DNA of 64,000 nucleotides from Leptodactylus fallax (taxonomy: Eukaryota; Chordata; Amphibia; Anura; Leptodactylidae), in contig CAMRHE010000012.1 in assembly GCA_947044405.1 (NCBI GenBank), positions 12,726,001 through 12,790,000 of the forward strand. The letters are read 5' to 3'. Position numbers and translations under genes: made by a program. Of the stretch, positions 25,087 to 35,400 are shown piece by piece (positions within the stretch are counted from its first letter, which is position 1; each line of letters begins with the position of its first letter). The notes under the pieces are model-generated. The model did not search any database. It saw only the letters and a program-made list of their open reading frames with translations, and was not told the DNA's origin.

Positions 25087-26698
25087 CAGTGGGTACGGAA
25101 AGTATTCAGACCCCTTTAAATTTTTCACTCTTTGTTTCATTGCAGCCATTTGCTAAAAGCGAAAAAGTTCATTTTATTTCTCATTAATGTACACTCAGCA
25201 CCCCATCTTGACAGAAAAAAAACAGAAAATGTAGATATTTTTGCAAATTTATTAAAAAAGAAAAACTGAAATATCACATGGTCATAAGTATTCAGACCCT
25301 TTGCTCAGTATTGAGTAGAAACACCCTTTTGAGCTAGTACAGCCATGAGTCTTCTTGGGAATGATGCAACAAGTTTTTCACATCTGGATTTGGGGATCCT
25401 CTGCCATTCTTCCTTGCAGATCCTCTCCAGTTCCGTCAGGTTGGATGGTGAACGTTGGTGGACAGCCATTTTCAGGTCTCTCCAGAGATGCTCAATTGGG
25501 TTGAGGTCAGGGCTCTGGCTGGGCCAGTCAAGAATGGTCACCGAGTTGTTCCGAAGCCACTCCTTTGTTATTTTAGCTGTGTGCTTAGGGTCATTGTCTT
25601 GTTGGAAGGTGAACCTTTGGCCCAGTCTGAGGTTTTCTTCCAGGATATCTCTGTACTTGGCTGCATTCATCTTTCCTTCAATTGCAACCAGTCGTCCTGT
25701 CCCTGCAGTCGAAAAACACCCCCATAGCATGATGCTGTCACCACCATGTTTCACTGTTGGGATTGTATTGGGCAGGTGATGAGCAGTGCCTGTTTTTTTT
25801 CCCACACATACCGCTTAGAATTAATGCAAAAAAGTTCAATCTTTGTCTCATCAGACCAGAGAATCTTATTTCTTATAGTCTGAGAGTCCTTCATGTGTTT
25901 TTTTGGCAAACTCTATGCGGGCTTTCATATGTCTTGCACTGAGGAGAGGCTTCCTTTGGGCCACTCTGCCATAAAGCCCCGACTGGTGGAGGGCTGCAGT
26001 AATAGTTGACTTTGAGGAACTTTCTCCCATCTCCCTACTGCATATCTGGAGCTCAGCCACAGTGATCTTTGGGTTCTTCTTTACCTCTCTCACCAAGGCT
26101 CTTCTCCCATGATTGCTCAGTTTGGCTGGACGGCAAGGTCTAGGAAGAGTTCTGGTCGTCCCAAACTTCTTCCATTTAAGGATTATGGAAGCCACTGTGC
26201 TCTTAGGAACCTTGAGTGCTGCAGAAATTATTTTGTAACCATGGCCAGATCTGTGCCTTGCCACAATTCTGTCTCTGAGCTCCTTGGGCAGTTCCTTTGA
26301 CCTCATGATTCTCATTTGCTCTGACATGCACTGTGAGCTGTGAGGTCTTATCTAGACAGGTGTGTGCCTTTCCTAATCAAGTCCAATCAGTTTAATTAAA
26401 CACAGCTGAAGGAGTAGAACCATCTAAAGGAGGATCAGAAGGAAATGGACAGCAGGTGAGTTAAATATGAGTGTCACAGCAAAGGGTCGTTTGAATACTT
26501 ATGACCATGTGATATTTCAGTTTTTCTTTTTTAATAAATTTGCAAAAATATCTACATTTCTGGGGTTTTTTCTGTCAAGATGGGTGCTGAGTGTACATTA
26601 ATGAGAAATAAAATGAACTTTTTTGCTTTTAGCAAATGGCTGCAATAAAACAAAGAGTGAAAAATTTAAAGGGGTCTGAATACTTTCCATACACACTG
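25087..26698 (-). mobile_element. Tc1/mariner transposon with ~215-bp inverted repeats
   Basis: TA dinucleotides flank the element (25085-25086 and 26699-26700). The left end CAGTGGGTACGGAAAGTATT and the right complement CAGTGTGTATGGAAAGTATT continue as inverted repeats for about 215 bp each, with a second transposase-binding-like block (GGTCATAAGTATTCAGACCC) at the inner end, the IR/DR arrangement of many vertebrate Tc1 elements. It interrupts the CR1/L2-like LINE remnant. Only a few differences separate the two arms, so it is younger than the Tc1 remnants elsewhere upstream of MAD2L1. Confidence 0.95.
25305..26327 (-). pseudogene. Tc1 transposase, disrupted mid-gene
   Basis: The N-terminal half (26327 to 25866, 153 codons) starts MSEQMRIMRSKELPKELRDR and has the paired-like helix-turn-helix DNA-binding domain. 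The C-terminal half (25805 to 25305) has the second Asp (FTFQQDNDPKH) and Glu ([11 protein letters not shown]) of the DDE triad, with 34 residues between them. The 60 bp between the halves, where the first catalytic Asp (WSDET-type box) should lie, contains stops and an indel. The protein as encoded would be inactive. Usual family length is about 340 residues. Confidence 0.9.
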
Positions 26699-26869
26699 TA
26701 ATCTATGATCTACAAGTACACCCAGGTCCTTCTATACCAGTGACTCTCCCAGCTTTACTCCCTCTAGGATTTATGTTGCATGCAGATTATTTTTACCCAG
26801 CTGCATAACTCTATATTTATCCACATTGAACATCATTGCCATGTGGAAAATGTAGAAAACATTCACCAT

Positions 26870-27950
26870 AATAGTACAGCGGATACTGGGTTTTTAAAGA
26901 TGGCCATAGCTAACAGGTCTCCCCTGTAGTGATCAGAGTGAAGTCTGATCGCAAGCACTGCACTGCTGTGTGGCCCTCCAAACTAAAAAATACTCCCCGG
27001 GCCAATCCCCACCGGCCCCATACCTTCTTTGTTGCAGGATGGCTCCCACATGGCAAGATCGCGGGAGCCATCCTGTTGCTTCGGCAGCCGGAAGCCTTCT
27101 GAAGACTTCCAGGCCTGCAATAGTAATATTACTATTGAGGCTGGTCTATGACCAGCCTCAATAGTAACATAGTGAAACTTTCATAGACTGCAATACAGCA
27201 ATCAAGAGACTGCAGATTAAAGCCCCCTAGGGGCAGGGGGGGCTAATAAAATAGTGAAAGAAAAAAGTAAAAAAAAAAATATAAAAAAATAAAAAGAAAC
27301 CTAAAAGTTCAAATCACCCCCCTTTCCCTAGTATACATATAAAACTAAAAAATTAAACACATACTCACTAGGTATCCCTCTGTCCGAAAACGCCCGATCT
27401 ACAAACTAAGGGTAGCAGCACACGACCGTGTGTTAGCCAGATTTACCTGCTTGAACTTTGTGCTGGGAGCGGGGCTCCTAGCATTATAGCTATCTATGAT
27501 GCTAGGAGTCCCTGCCTCCCAGCGACATACTGTCCCGTACCAATTACAGTACAAGACAGTATGTTACTGGGAGGCAGGGACTCCTATCATCATAGATAAC
27601 TAGGATGCTAGGAGTCCAGCTCCCAGCATGAAGTTCAAACCGGTAAATCTGGCTAACACAAGGACCGAGTTTTATGGGTGAAACACGGTCATGTGCTGCT
27701 ACCCTTATAAAAGTATTTTTCCCATACGGTGAATGCCGTAGCGGGAAAAAAAAAATCAAAAGTGCCAAATCGCCTCGGATAAAAATGTGAATAAAAAGTG
27801 ATCAAAGCAATAAAAGATGCCCTATGCATCCTTGTACATGGAAATATAAAAAAGTTACAGGTGTCAGAATATGACATAAAACAAAAATTGAAAAATGTCA
27901 CCAGCAGGAAAGGGTTAATAAGCAAAACAGCTATGAAAATATATGTGTTT
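26870..27950. repeat. Dispersed frog-type repeat, split by a foldback MITE
   Basis: The order of blocks (AGCGGATACTGGGTTTTTAAAGATGGCC, GGGAGCCATCCTGTT, AGACTTCCAGGCCTGC, CCAGCCTCAATAGTAACATAG, then after the MITE CCCATACGGTGAATGCCGTAGCGGGAAAAA and CCTATGCATCCTTGTACATGG) is repeated with divergence at 56940-57440. Two independent copies with the same layout prove a dispersed family. No protein is encoded. It is probably a non-autonomous DNA transposon, but I could not identify its ends. Confidence 0.65.
27419..27705. mobile_element. Foldback MITE with TA target, 287 bp
   Basis: The ends AGGGTAGCAGCACA (left) and TGTGCTGCTACCCT (right) are perfect inverted repeats, flanked by TA on each side. 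The two arms match almost along their whole length around a centre near 27550, except that the left arm lacks about 26 bp present in the right arm (27661-27690), a deletion bounded by GTGT repeats. It sits within the dispersed repeat 26870-27950. TA target use points to a Tc1/mariner-type or similar mobiliser. Confidence 0.85.
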
Positions 27951-28421
27951 AAAAAAAAAATTCTCTCTTTTGCCTCCTTTCCATCACTGTCCGTTTTTAT
28001 TTTTGTTTGTTTTTTTGTGATGGACAGAAAGCTTAGTGCTGTACTTTTTGAGGATTTAGATATAAAGCACAAAATACACAAAAACAAGTACAATATTAAA
28101 ATAGTGACTAACTGGTACAGTGTGACCGGATGAGGGGACCTGAAAACCGTGAGACTCAGTTGACGTGTCTGTGTGTCTGTGGTGTGATAGCAGTAGGGTT
28201 ATTTAAAATTGTAGGCTTTCCTGCAGAGGTGGTTGCGTGACGATTGGATAAGAGAAGAGAAGGAGGTCTTGAGAGGATCGAACACAATCCACTAGAGAGA
28301 AGAAATTGTGTGCTCTAGATGAGCCAATTTTGTTTTCAGCTCTTACCTTGCAAAAGCATCTCTTCATAAAAACTCTCAGATTATAAAGAAAAAGGATACA
28401 CACAACCCCCTCAACTGCTAA
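27951..28421. other. Intergenic DNA, no gene recognised
   Basis: No supported exon or bounded repeat. The 104- and 134-codon minus-strand frames here overlap repeat and low-complexity DNA and show no family resemblance. Confidence 0.4.
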
Positions 28422-28590
28422 GGCTAGGTTCACATCTCCGTAGGAGATTCTGCCGCGGATTCCACAGAAAATCAGTATAAAAATGGCGGAAACCCAATGA
28501 ACACCTGGCGGACCCAATTATAGTCTATGGGGTACGTGAATGTCCACAGATGGGCTCTCCATCATTTGGGTCCCCCGGTAGACCTAGCCT
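28422..28590. repeat. Short MITE with GGCTAGGTTCAC end
   Basis: The left end AGGCTAGGTTCACATCTCCG is mirrored by GGTAGACCTAGCCT at the right. Internal words (CCGCGGATTCC, GTCTATGG) recur in MITE-like pieces near 18150 and 30300, which marks an abundant foldback class. No coding capacity. Confidence 0.6.
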
Positions 28591-28859
28591 ATCTCAGTGG
28601 TTATCACTGTAGCCTTGCAGCGCTGGAGTTCTAGGATCGAATCCTGCAAAGGACAACATCTGCAAGGAGTTTGTATGTTCTCCCTGTGTTTGCGTGGGTT
28701 TCCTCCTGGTACTCCGGTTTCCTCCCACACTCCAAAGGCATACTGATAGGGAATGTAGATTGTGAACCCTATATGGGACAGTGACTGACAATGTCTGTAA
28801 AGCGCTGTGGAATATGATGGCAATATACAAGTAAGCATAATAAATAAATAAATAAATAA
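28591..28859 (+). mobile_element. tRNA-derived SINE
   Basis: The 5' part has an RNA polymerase III promoter-like pair: an A-box region (ATCTCAGTGGTTATCACTG) and a B box (GGATCGAATCC, one change from GGTTCGAATCC). The body is the typical TCTCCCTGTGTTTGCGTGGG / TCCTCCCACACTCCAAAGGC / AAGCGCTGTGGAATATGATGG series, and the 3' end is an (AATA)n tail at 28842-28858. A second copy, split by a hAT, lies at 15600-16931. It is about 540 bp upstream of the MAD2L1 start codon. Confidence 0.85.
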
Positions 28860-29089
28860 GGTGCTAACCTTCAATCTCAAGTGTAGGTAGCTGAATAGGA
28901 TACCCCAAAGAAGACTCTATTGTTTGGCCTATAGATGTGAAAATTGCATAATTAATTTACATAACAAGGTAAAACATACAACTATTATGTAAAATACAAC
29001 TGTTAAACCATATACCAAACTTATTTTTCACAAAATAAATGGCATACGGTTGTTTCCTTTAACGTGTTTAAGTTCAATCTGGAAAGTGG

Positions 29090-29103
29090 CCCCTAGGTGG
29101 CGC
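29090..29103 (+). promoter_or_regulatory. CTCF-like motif
   Basis: CCCCTAGGTGGCGC matches 13 of 14 positions of the CTCF core consensus CCASYAGRKGGCRS (the A at position 3 is C). It lies 334 bp upstream of the MAD2L1 start codon. This is a motif match only; occupancy is unknown. Confidence 0.55.
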
Positions 29104-29330
29104 TGTCCTCTCAGCAATTGACTGCCCAGGCCCCCCCACGATAAACGGTAAACAGGAAAACGCACATAAAGTGCGTCTTTCTTACATCAGACAGCATATT
29201 ACGGAAAATAAATGGATAACGTAATATTCAGATTTAAAAAATTAGCGAGGAAAATGAATTTGCCCTTACTAAACATGTCCAACGGAGTCACTAGCCCTAC
29301 GTATGGCGTCATCACTCTACGCGAGGTAAA

Positions 29331-29390
29331 CCAATGAGGTATGAGGCGTGGTGACGTCACGGGGTGTAGTGGAAGGCGCGCTTTCTTGAA
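29331..29390 (+). promoter_or_regulatory. MAD2L1 proximal promoter: CCAAT, CRE, CDE/CHR
   Basis: Three known motif types lie within 95 bp of the start codon, in a CpG-rich patch: CCAAT at 29331-29335 (NF-Y type), the full palindromic CRE TGACGTCA at 29352-29359, and GGCGCG at 29375-29380 followed after exactly four bases by CTTGAA at 29385-29390. A GC-rich E2F-like CDE four bases before a CHR (TTTGAA or variants such as CTTGAA) is the arrangement used by DREAM/MMB to restrict G2/M genes, and MAD2L1 is a cell-cycle-regulated gene in other vertebrates. There is no TATA box. Function is inferred. Confidence 0.7.
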
Positions 29391-29423
29391 TCCAGCCCAG
29401 GACCACTGTACGGAGGCCTGGAA

Positions 29424-29493
29424 ATGGCGGCTCAGTTAACCAGGGAAGGTATCACGCTGAAGGGCAGCGCCGAGATCGTGTCTGAGTTCTTCT
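29424..29493 (+). CDS. mad2l1: MAD2L1 exon 1 (coding part)
   Basis: It encodes residues 1-23 plus the first base of codon 24. The ATG context is GAAATGG and there is no in-frame upstream alternative that resembles the family. The donor is T|GTGAGT at 29494. The 5' UTR start cannot be placed from sequence alone. Confidence 0.95.
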
Positions 29494-32400
29494 GTGAGTA
29501 TCCGGGCTGTGTCACACCGGTGCTGCAGCCTTATGAGTAGAATATCAGTGAGAGCAGCCGGCAGGCTCTACCATTGTTTATATAGTGTGCAGCCCTATAG
29601 GGGCTGGTGGGACATATCGCTGCATGCAGCTAAGCTTCTGCCTTAGTTCACACCAAAGCTGGCTTTCCCCTGCTGTGGCTTCTCTTTGTCTTACAATTGG
29701 TATTACATATGCTTTAGGACTTGCTATTTTGGAGTTTGCCGTCATTTGTTTTTCATTGATATATTCTGATGGCTATAACTTAATAACACTGTTAAAGGGG
29801 GTTTCCAGGCTTAAAGAGGACCTTTCACCATGACCTCCAATTTAAGCTCTTAGCATCTGTTCATTGGGACTGTGCCATTGTTTTTGGCATGGTTAGAATT
29901 TTCTCTGTAGTCCCCACTGTTCTGGAGTAACAGGTGCAGTTAGTTTTGGTGCCTGATGTGCTATGTAAGCTCTGTAATGTCACTAGGGATGTGTAGTTCA
30001 GGAATGACAGGAATCTGCTCCTGGCTGTGAGCCAGTGCGTGATTCAGAGGTCGTGTCAGAGCAGCTGTCTGACACCGCCCTTCTGACAGTATCTATATTC
30101 GACGTAGTTTTGGTGTCTGATATGCTAACTGCACTGACTGCTCAGGAACGGTGGGGGCTAGAGAAAAAATTCCAACTCTGCCAGAATCAGTGGAACAGAG
30201 CCTATTACTTGATGTAAGGGGCTGGACTGGTGAAAGGGGTTGGAGGTGGTGAAAGGTCCTCTTTAAGGTGTATTCACACGGAGGAATTTGTGGATTTGGG
30301 GGCGGAATCCGCCCCTGAATCCGGAGCAGATACCTCCCGAATTTGCCTCCCATTGTTTTCAAAGGGAGGCGGAGATAGCAGCAGGACGCGGAGAAAAGAA
30401 GCGTCCTGCTCTATCTTGCTGCGGATTACGCTCAAGACTCCCTCCTGATTAGGCCCATTCATCCGGGCCTAATCAGGAGCGGGATGCCGTGACGGAATGC
30501 TGATGCGCTGCATCGGCAGACCGCGGCGGAAAATGACTTTCATTTTCCGCCGTGTGAACACACCCTTAAAGGGTTCTATAGTGAGTTCCCTGAGGGTGTT
30601 TGGATGCAGTACCTTGGGGTTTCTGCCCCTGGGTCACTAGTCTCCTCTCTCCTCCCCCATTTTCACAGGGGGTTGACTAATGAATATGTGGAAAAACGTA
30701 TGATACATGGATGCTGTCCATGTGCTGTCATAGACTTGCATTGCCAAGATGAGTAAATGGAATAGGTGCATTCAGTGACTATTTGTCGCGTTGTGAAAAA
30801 AGTGTGAATGGCTTTATTTGTTATAATGGTAGGGTTTTTTTTTTTTTTTTCTATGATTCAGTAATTTAGGATAGGTCATCAGTTGTAGCTCGGCTAGGGG
30901 ACAGACATCTGGGACCCCCATGGATCAGCTGTTTGCAGCACTGCTTTGTGACCACCTCTTCCAGTTCACACTTAAACGGTCACGTGACCTGTTTGCAGCT
31001 CAGTTCAATTCAAGTGAATGGGGCTGAGCTTTGATACCAAGCACAACTGCTGTAAAATGTAAGGTGCTGTGCTTGGTTTTATGTGAAGAGGCTACAGTTC
31101 TCACCCATACACTGATCAGCAGGGGTTTTAGGTGCCATATTTCTGCCAATCTTCATTGATAATCCCGGAAAACCCCTTTAAAACCATCTTTATACTGACT
31201 ATATAGTGTCAGTGCAACAAATGTATGGCAAATGTTACCGAGGGGCTGATATTATAGTACGATTAAATAACCAATTCTGGGGATATGTTATCTCCATCGC
31301 TTGCTGGTAAGTGATCTAATGTCTTGTTTCTTTCATAATGGTTATTGTAACAATGTCTTTCCCCTCAGATTTTGGCATCAATAGTATATTATATCAGCGT
31401 GGGATTTATCCATCAGAGACTTTTACACGTGCGCAGAAATATGGCCTTACCCTACTAGTTTCTACAGACCCAGATCTGAAGAACTACTTGAATACAGTCG
31501 TGGAGCAGCTGAAAGGTACGGTTTTAGATCAGGGACTTGCCTATACTGGTGTGTTTGAAAATTTGTTCTGTTGTCATCTGCTCTAGGTTGCTACTCAAAG
31601 GTGTTGACCGCTTGATTTTCCAACACATTTATTAGTATAAACATATGCAAATTACTAATATAATCTTATTAGACATTAAGTGAGTATCTTGCTTCATGAG
31701 TCCCTCTTCAGACTGCATTCCCTGCCCTGAAATCTGGCACTGATTGTGGGGCATGTCATGGACGTTTCCTCGGCTCATTACTTGCGTTACAACTGATGTT
31801 TTGCTGCAACACACACAGTCGTAGATCACTTCGATCTTGAGTGCTTAAAGAGGACCTTTCACCAACCCAGGTCTGTGCAGTTTTTTGTACCTTGTTATAG
31901 GCGCTGCTGCACAGACCCTGGGGCAGTTTGAATTTTCTTCCTAGCCTCCACCGATGCGGATTTATGAACCCCATTATTAAAGCTCTTCACTGTCAGAAGG
32001 GCGTTTCCTGTCAGTAAGTGAAGGGCTACATCATTTGCATCGCTCTGACACTGTCCAATTAGCAGAGGGCAGTGTAAGAGCGGCTTCGGCTGTGTGATCT
32101 CATGAGAAGTTGCGAGATCGCTCGGCCGAAGCTCTAATACAGTCCTCTAAGTGAAGGGCTACGTCATTTGCATTCCACTTAGCACAGGACAGCTTCTGCT
32201 GTGTGATTTCGTGAGATCTCGCAACTTCTCATGAGATCACACAGCCAAAGCCGCTCTGACACTGTCCTCTGCTAATTGGACAGTGTCAGAGCGATGCAAA
32301 TGATGTAGCCCTTCACTTACTGTCGGGGAACGCCCTTCTGACCGTGAAGAGCTTTAATAACGGGGTTCATAACTCCGCAACTGTGGCGGCTAGGAAGAAA

Positions 32401-35400
32401 ATTCAAACTGCCCCAGGGTCTGTGCAGCAGCGTCTATAACAAGGTACAAAAAACTGCACAGCCCTGTGGTGGAGAAAGTTCCTCTTTAACTGCTGACAGG
32501 GCACAGTCAATAACATGGAGAATGCAATGTGTCTTTTTGCAGACCCAGTTGTACTTTTTGTTCCTTTTTGGGGATTATTTGACATTTTTTTTTTTTTAAA
32601 CTCGTTTTATTGAAAATTGCGTATCAGACAAAGGAAAAGAAATCAAAACAAATACATAACATGTTGCGCACCAAAAAACGAGAATTTCAATGTAAATTCA
32701 CTCAACGCACCACATCCCACCTCGCCAGGTCCTCGTCCCATCCGGACCATATAACGTAGACTCGGTACAGAAAGAATATAATCAGGACATGCGTAATACT
32801 GTATACATCAGTTATCATGTACAAAACATGCAGTCAATAAGTCAAGGGTAACAACAAGGATACACTCCAAAATGAGAGGTCGTGGATACTCCTGGTGTCT
32901 CGCGCCCCTCACGGCATGAGTAAATTAATGGCAGAGCGCAATGAGGGAGCCGTATATTGGGTTACCGGAGAATTGCACCATGTTCCCCACACCTTATGGA
33001 ATTTCTGAGGGCACCCTCTCCCTTTATACACAATCTGGTTATAAGGAAGAACAGTATTAACAAGTTTCTTCCACTGAGATACTGATGGGGGTTTCGGAGC
33101 CATCCATCGCAGTGCGATAGCTTTCCTAGCATAAAATAAAGACTCCCTCAAAAGGATTCTAACATGGTGTTGCCATATTTCTTCATCTAATACGCCGAAA
33201 AGGCATATCTCTGGGGTTAATGGTATAGGTTTAGCCAGAACTTCCGCCAGGAGATCCACGACCCCTTTCCAAAAACATTGTATGATCGGACATTCCCAAA
33301 TCATATGCCAAAAGTCTGCCTGTGGACAAAGACACCTAAGGCATCCGGGGTTGGGCAGACGTCCCATTTTGTATAGACGGGAAGGTGTCAAGTAACATTG
33401 GTGTAGAATATACGTTTGAATCAGTTTGTTGTTAGCTGAAGGTGACACATGTTGAGGAGATTCAAGGATATCTTGAAACATCTCATCTGTGAGAGTTGGG
33501 ATATTTATGCTCCATCGCGTCAAGGCCGGGGCGTCCAAAGTGGACACCTTGGCCTGTATCAGATGTGCATATAAAGTAGATATCAAACCCCCAGGGCCCT
33601 GTGAGCGAAGTATGCCGATAAGCGGATACTCAGATATATTGTCCAATCGATCCGGGAACTGAGAAGAAAGTGCATGTCTAATCTGTAGATATCTAAAGAA
33701 CTGCGTTCTAGGGATGCCATAGGAGGAGCTTAGCGAGTCAAACGTTTTAAAAACCCCTTGTATGTACAGGTCACTAAGAGAGGACACGCCATACTGCGAC
33801 CAGGCCCGGGCGCCAGGCAGGGCAAATAACGTCGGCAGACCAGGGTTGTGCCAAAGCGGGGTGTCCGCAGGTATATCAGAATAAGTGGACACCTTTTTCG
33901 CCTGACGCCAGACCTGTCCCGCCAGGGCATGGATGGGCAACAATTTCCCCCTAAACAAGGCCGGGTGTTCCAACACCGGCCACAGATTATGCAGACCCAG
34001 GTGGTGAGCCAGATGTGCCTCGGACCCCGGTAGGGAATCAGATGAGAGCCACTTCCTAATAAAACGGAGCTGTCCTGCTAGGTAGTAAAGAAACAGATCA
34101 GGGAGTGATGTGCCCCCGAGCTGCTTCGGTCGTTGTAGAGATGACAACCTAAGCTTAGATCTAGAGTTTCCCCATATAAAGGAGATAATGAGGGAGTCCA
34201 TTTGTTTAAAAAATCTAAGGGGCACGGACACAGCAGAATGGCTTATAGCATATAGACATTTGGGTAGTACTATCATTTTAACTAGGTTGATTCTACCAGC
34301 CACCGACAAAGGCAGTGTAGCCCAAAGATTAAACTTAACCCTAAAGTGCGAGATGAGCGGAAAGATGTTCTGTTCCAAAAAACACCTATGGTCCCTAGAT
34401 ATAAAGATGCCCAGATATTTGCAGGTTGAGACTGTAGTCAATCCACATACCACATTCCCCTCAGCTACACTTGACGCACGGCCAATATGCATGTATGAGG
34501 ACTTAGCCCAATTGGTCCGTAGGCCAGAATAATTACCAAATTCATCAATTATAGCCATGGCTCTGGGCAGAGACCGGGAGGGGTCGCTCATAAACAGGAG
34601 TAAGTCATCGGCATATAGTGCTGTTCTCTCCTCCCGGGTGCCTATCACTATGCCTTTATATATGGGGTCATTCCGAAGCAGTATTGCCAAGGGTTCCACC
34701 GCCAGAGCAAACAGTAGCGGTGACAATGGACATCCTTGTCTTGTACCCCTACCCAAAGGAAAGTAGGAAGACAACGCGCCATTAATGGACAGTGCCGCTC
34801 TAGGGGAACAGTATAGAAGGGAAATCCAGGTAACAAACCCCTCTCCAAATCCGTATCCTCGCAACACCTGCAATAGAAAAGGCCACTCGACAGAGTCGAA
34901 CGCCTTTGTTGCATCTAAAGAAGCCATCGCCCAGTCATGTGAGGATGATGCCCCAATCTGAGTTATCACCTGAGCCCTTCTAAGATTATCCGATGTGGAT
35001 TTTCCAGGCATAAAGCCTGTCTGATCCGGATGGACAAGGTCGAGAACAACAGAATTTAGCCTTTTCGCCAACATTTTAGTAAGGAGTTTATAATCTATAT
35101 TAAGCAGTGATATAGGCCTATATGAGCCACAGTCCAGCGGATCCTTGTCGGGCTTAAGTAACAGGATAATGGTGGCGTCATAAAAGGACTCCGGGAGACT
35201 GCGACCCACAAAGGCAGCGTTATAACAGTCAAGCAACACCGGGAGAAGCAGGCCCCCATACTGGGCATAAACCTCCACCGGGATGCCGTCCGGACCCGGC
35301 GATTTGCGATTATTTGACATTTTGATTACTTGTTTTTATTTAACCTGTGAAAAGCATATCAACTTTTTTTTTTTTTTTTCTGTATATCTTTGTTTCTTGA

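Larger units (their letters stand above)
24440..26860 (-). mobile_element. CR1/L2-like LINE remnant split by Tc1
   Basis: Two pieces (24440-25084 and 26701-26860) read continuously on the minus strand across the Tc1 insertion. The upstream piece gives VMQLG and, after stops, words like a post-RT region (GVKLGE...KDLGVLVD in another frame). The downstream piece gives [44 protein letters not shown] and VNLWNSIPQELV. These are typical of the C-terminal part of CR1/L2-group ORF2. Stops interrupt it (for example within the VRPHLEY segment). It is an old 5'-truncated copy. Confidence 0.8.

Noticed and set aside
25345..25779. 144-codon plus-strand frame
   Set aside because: It is the antisense shadow of the Tc1 transposase on the minus strand.
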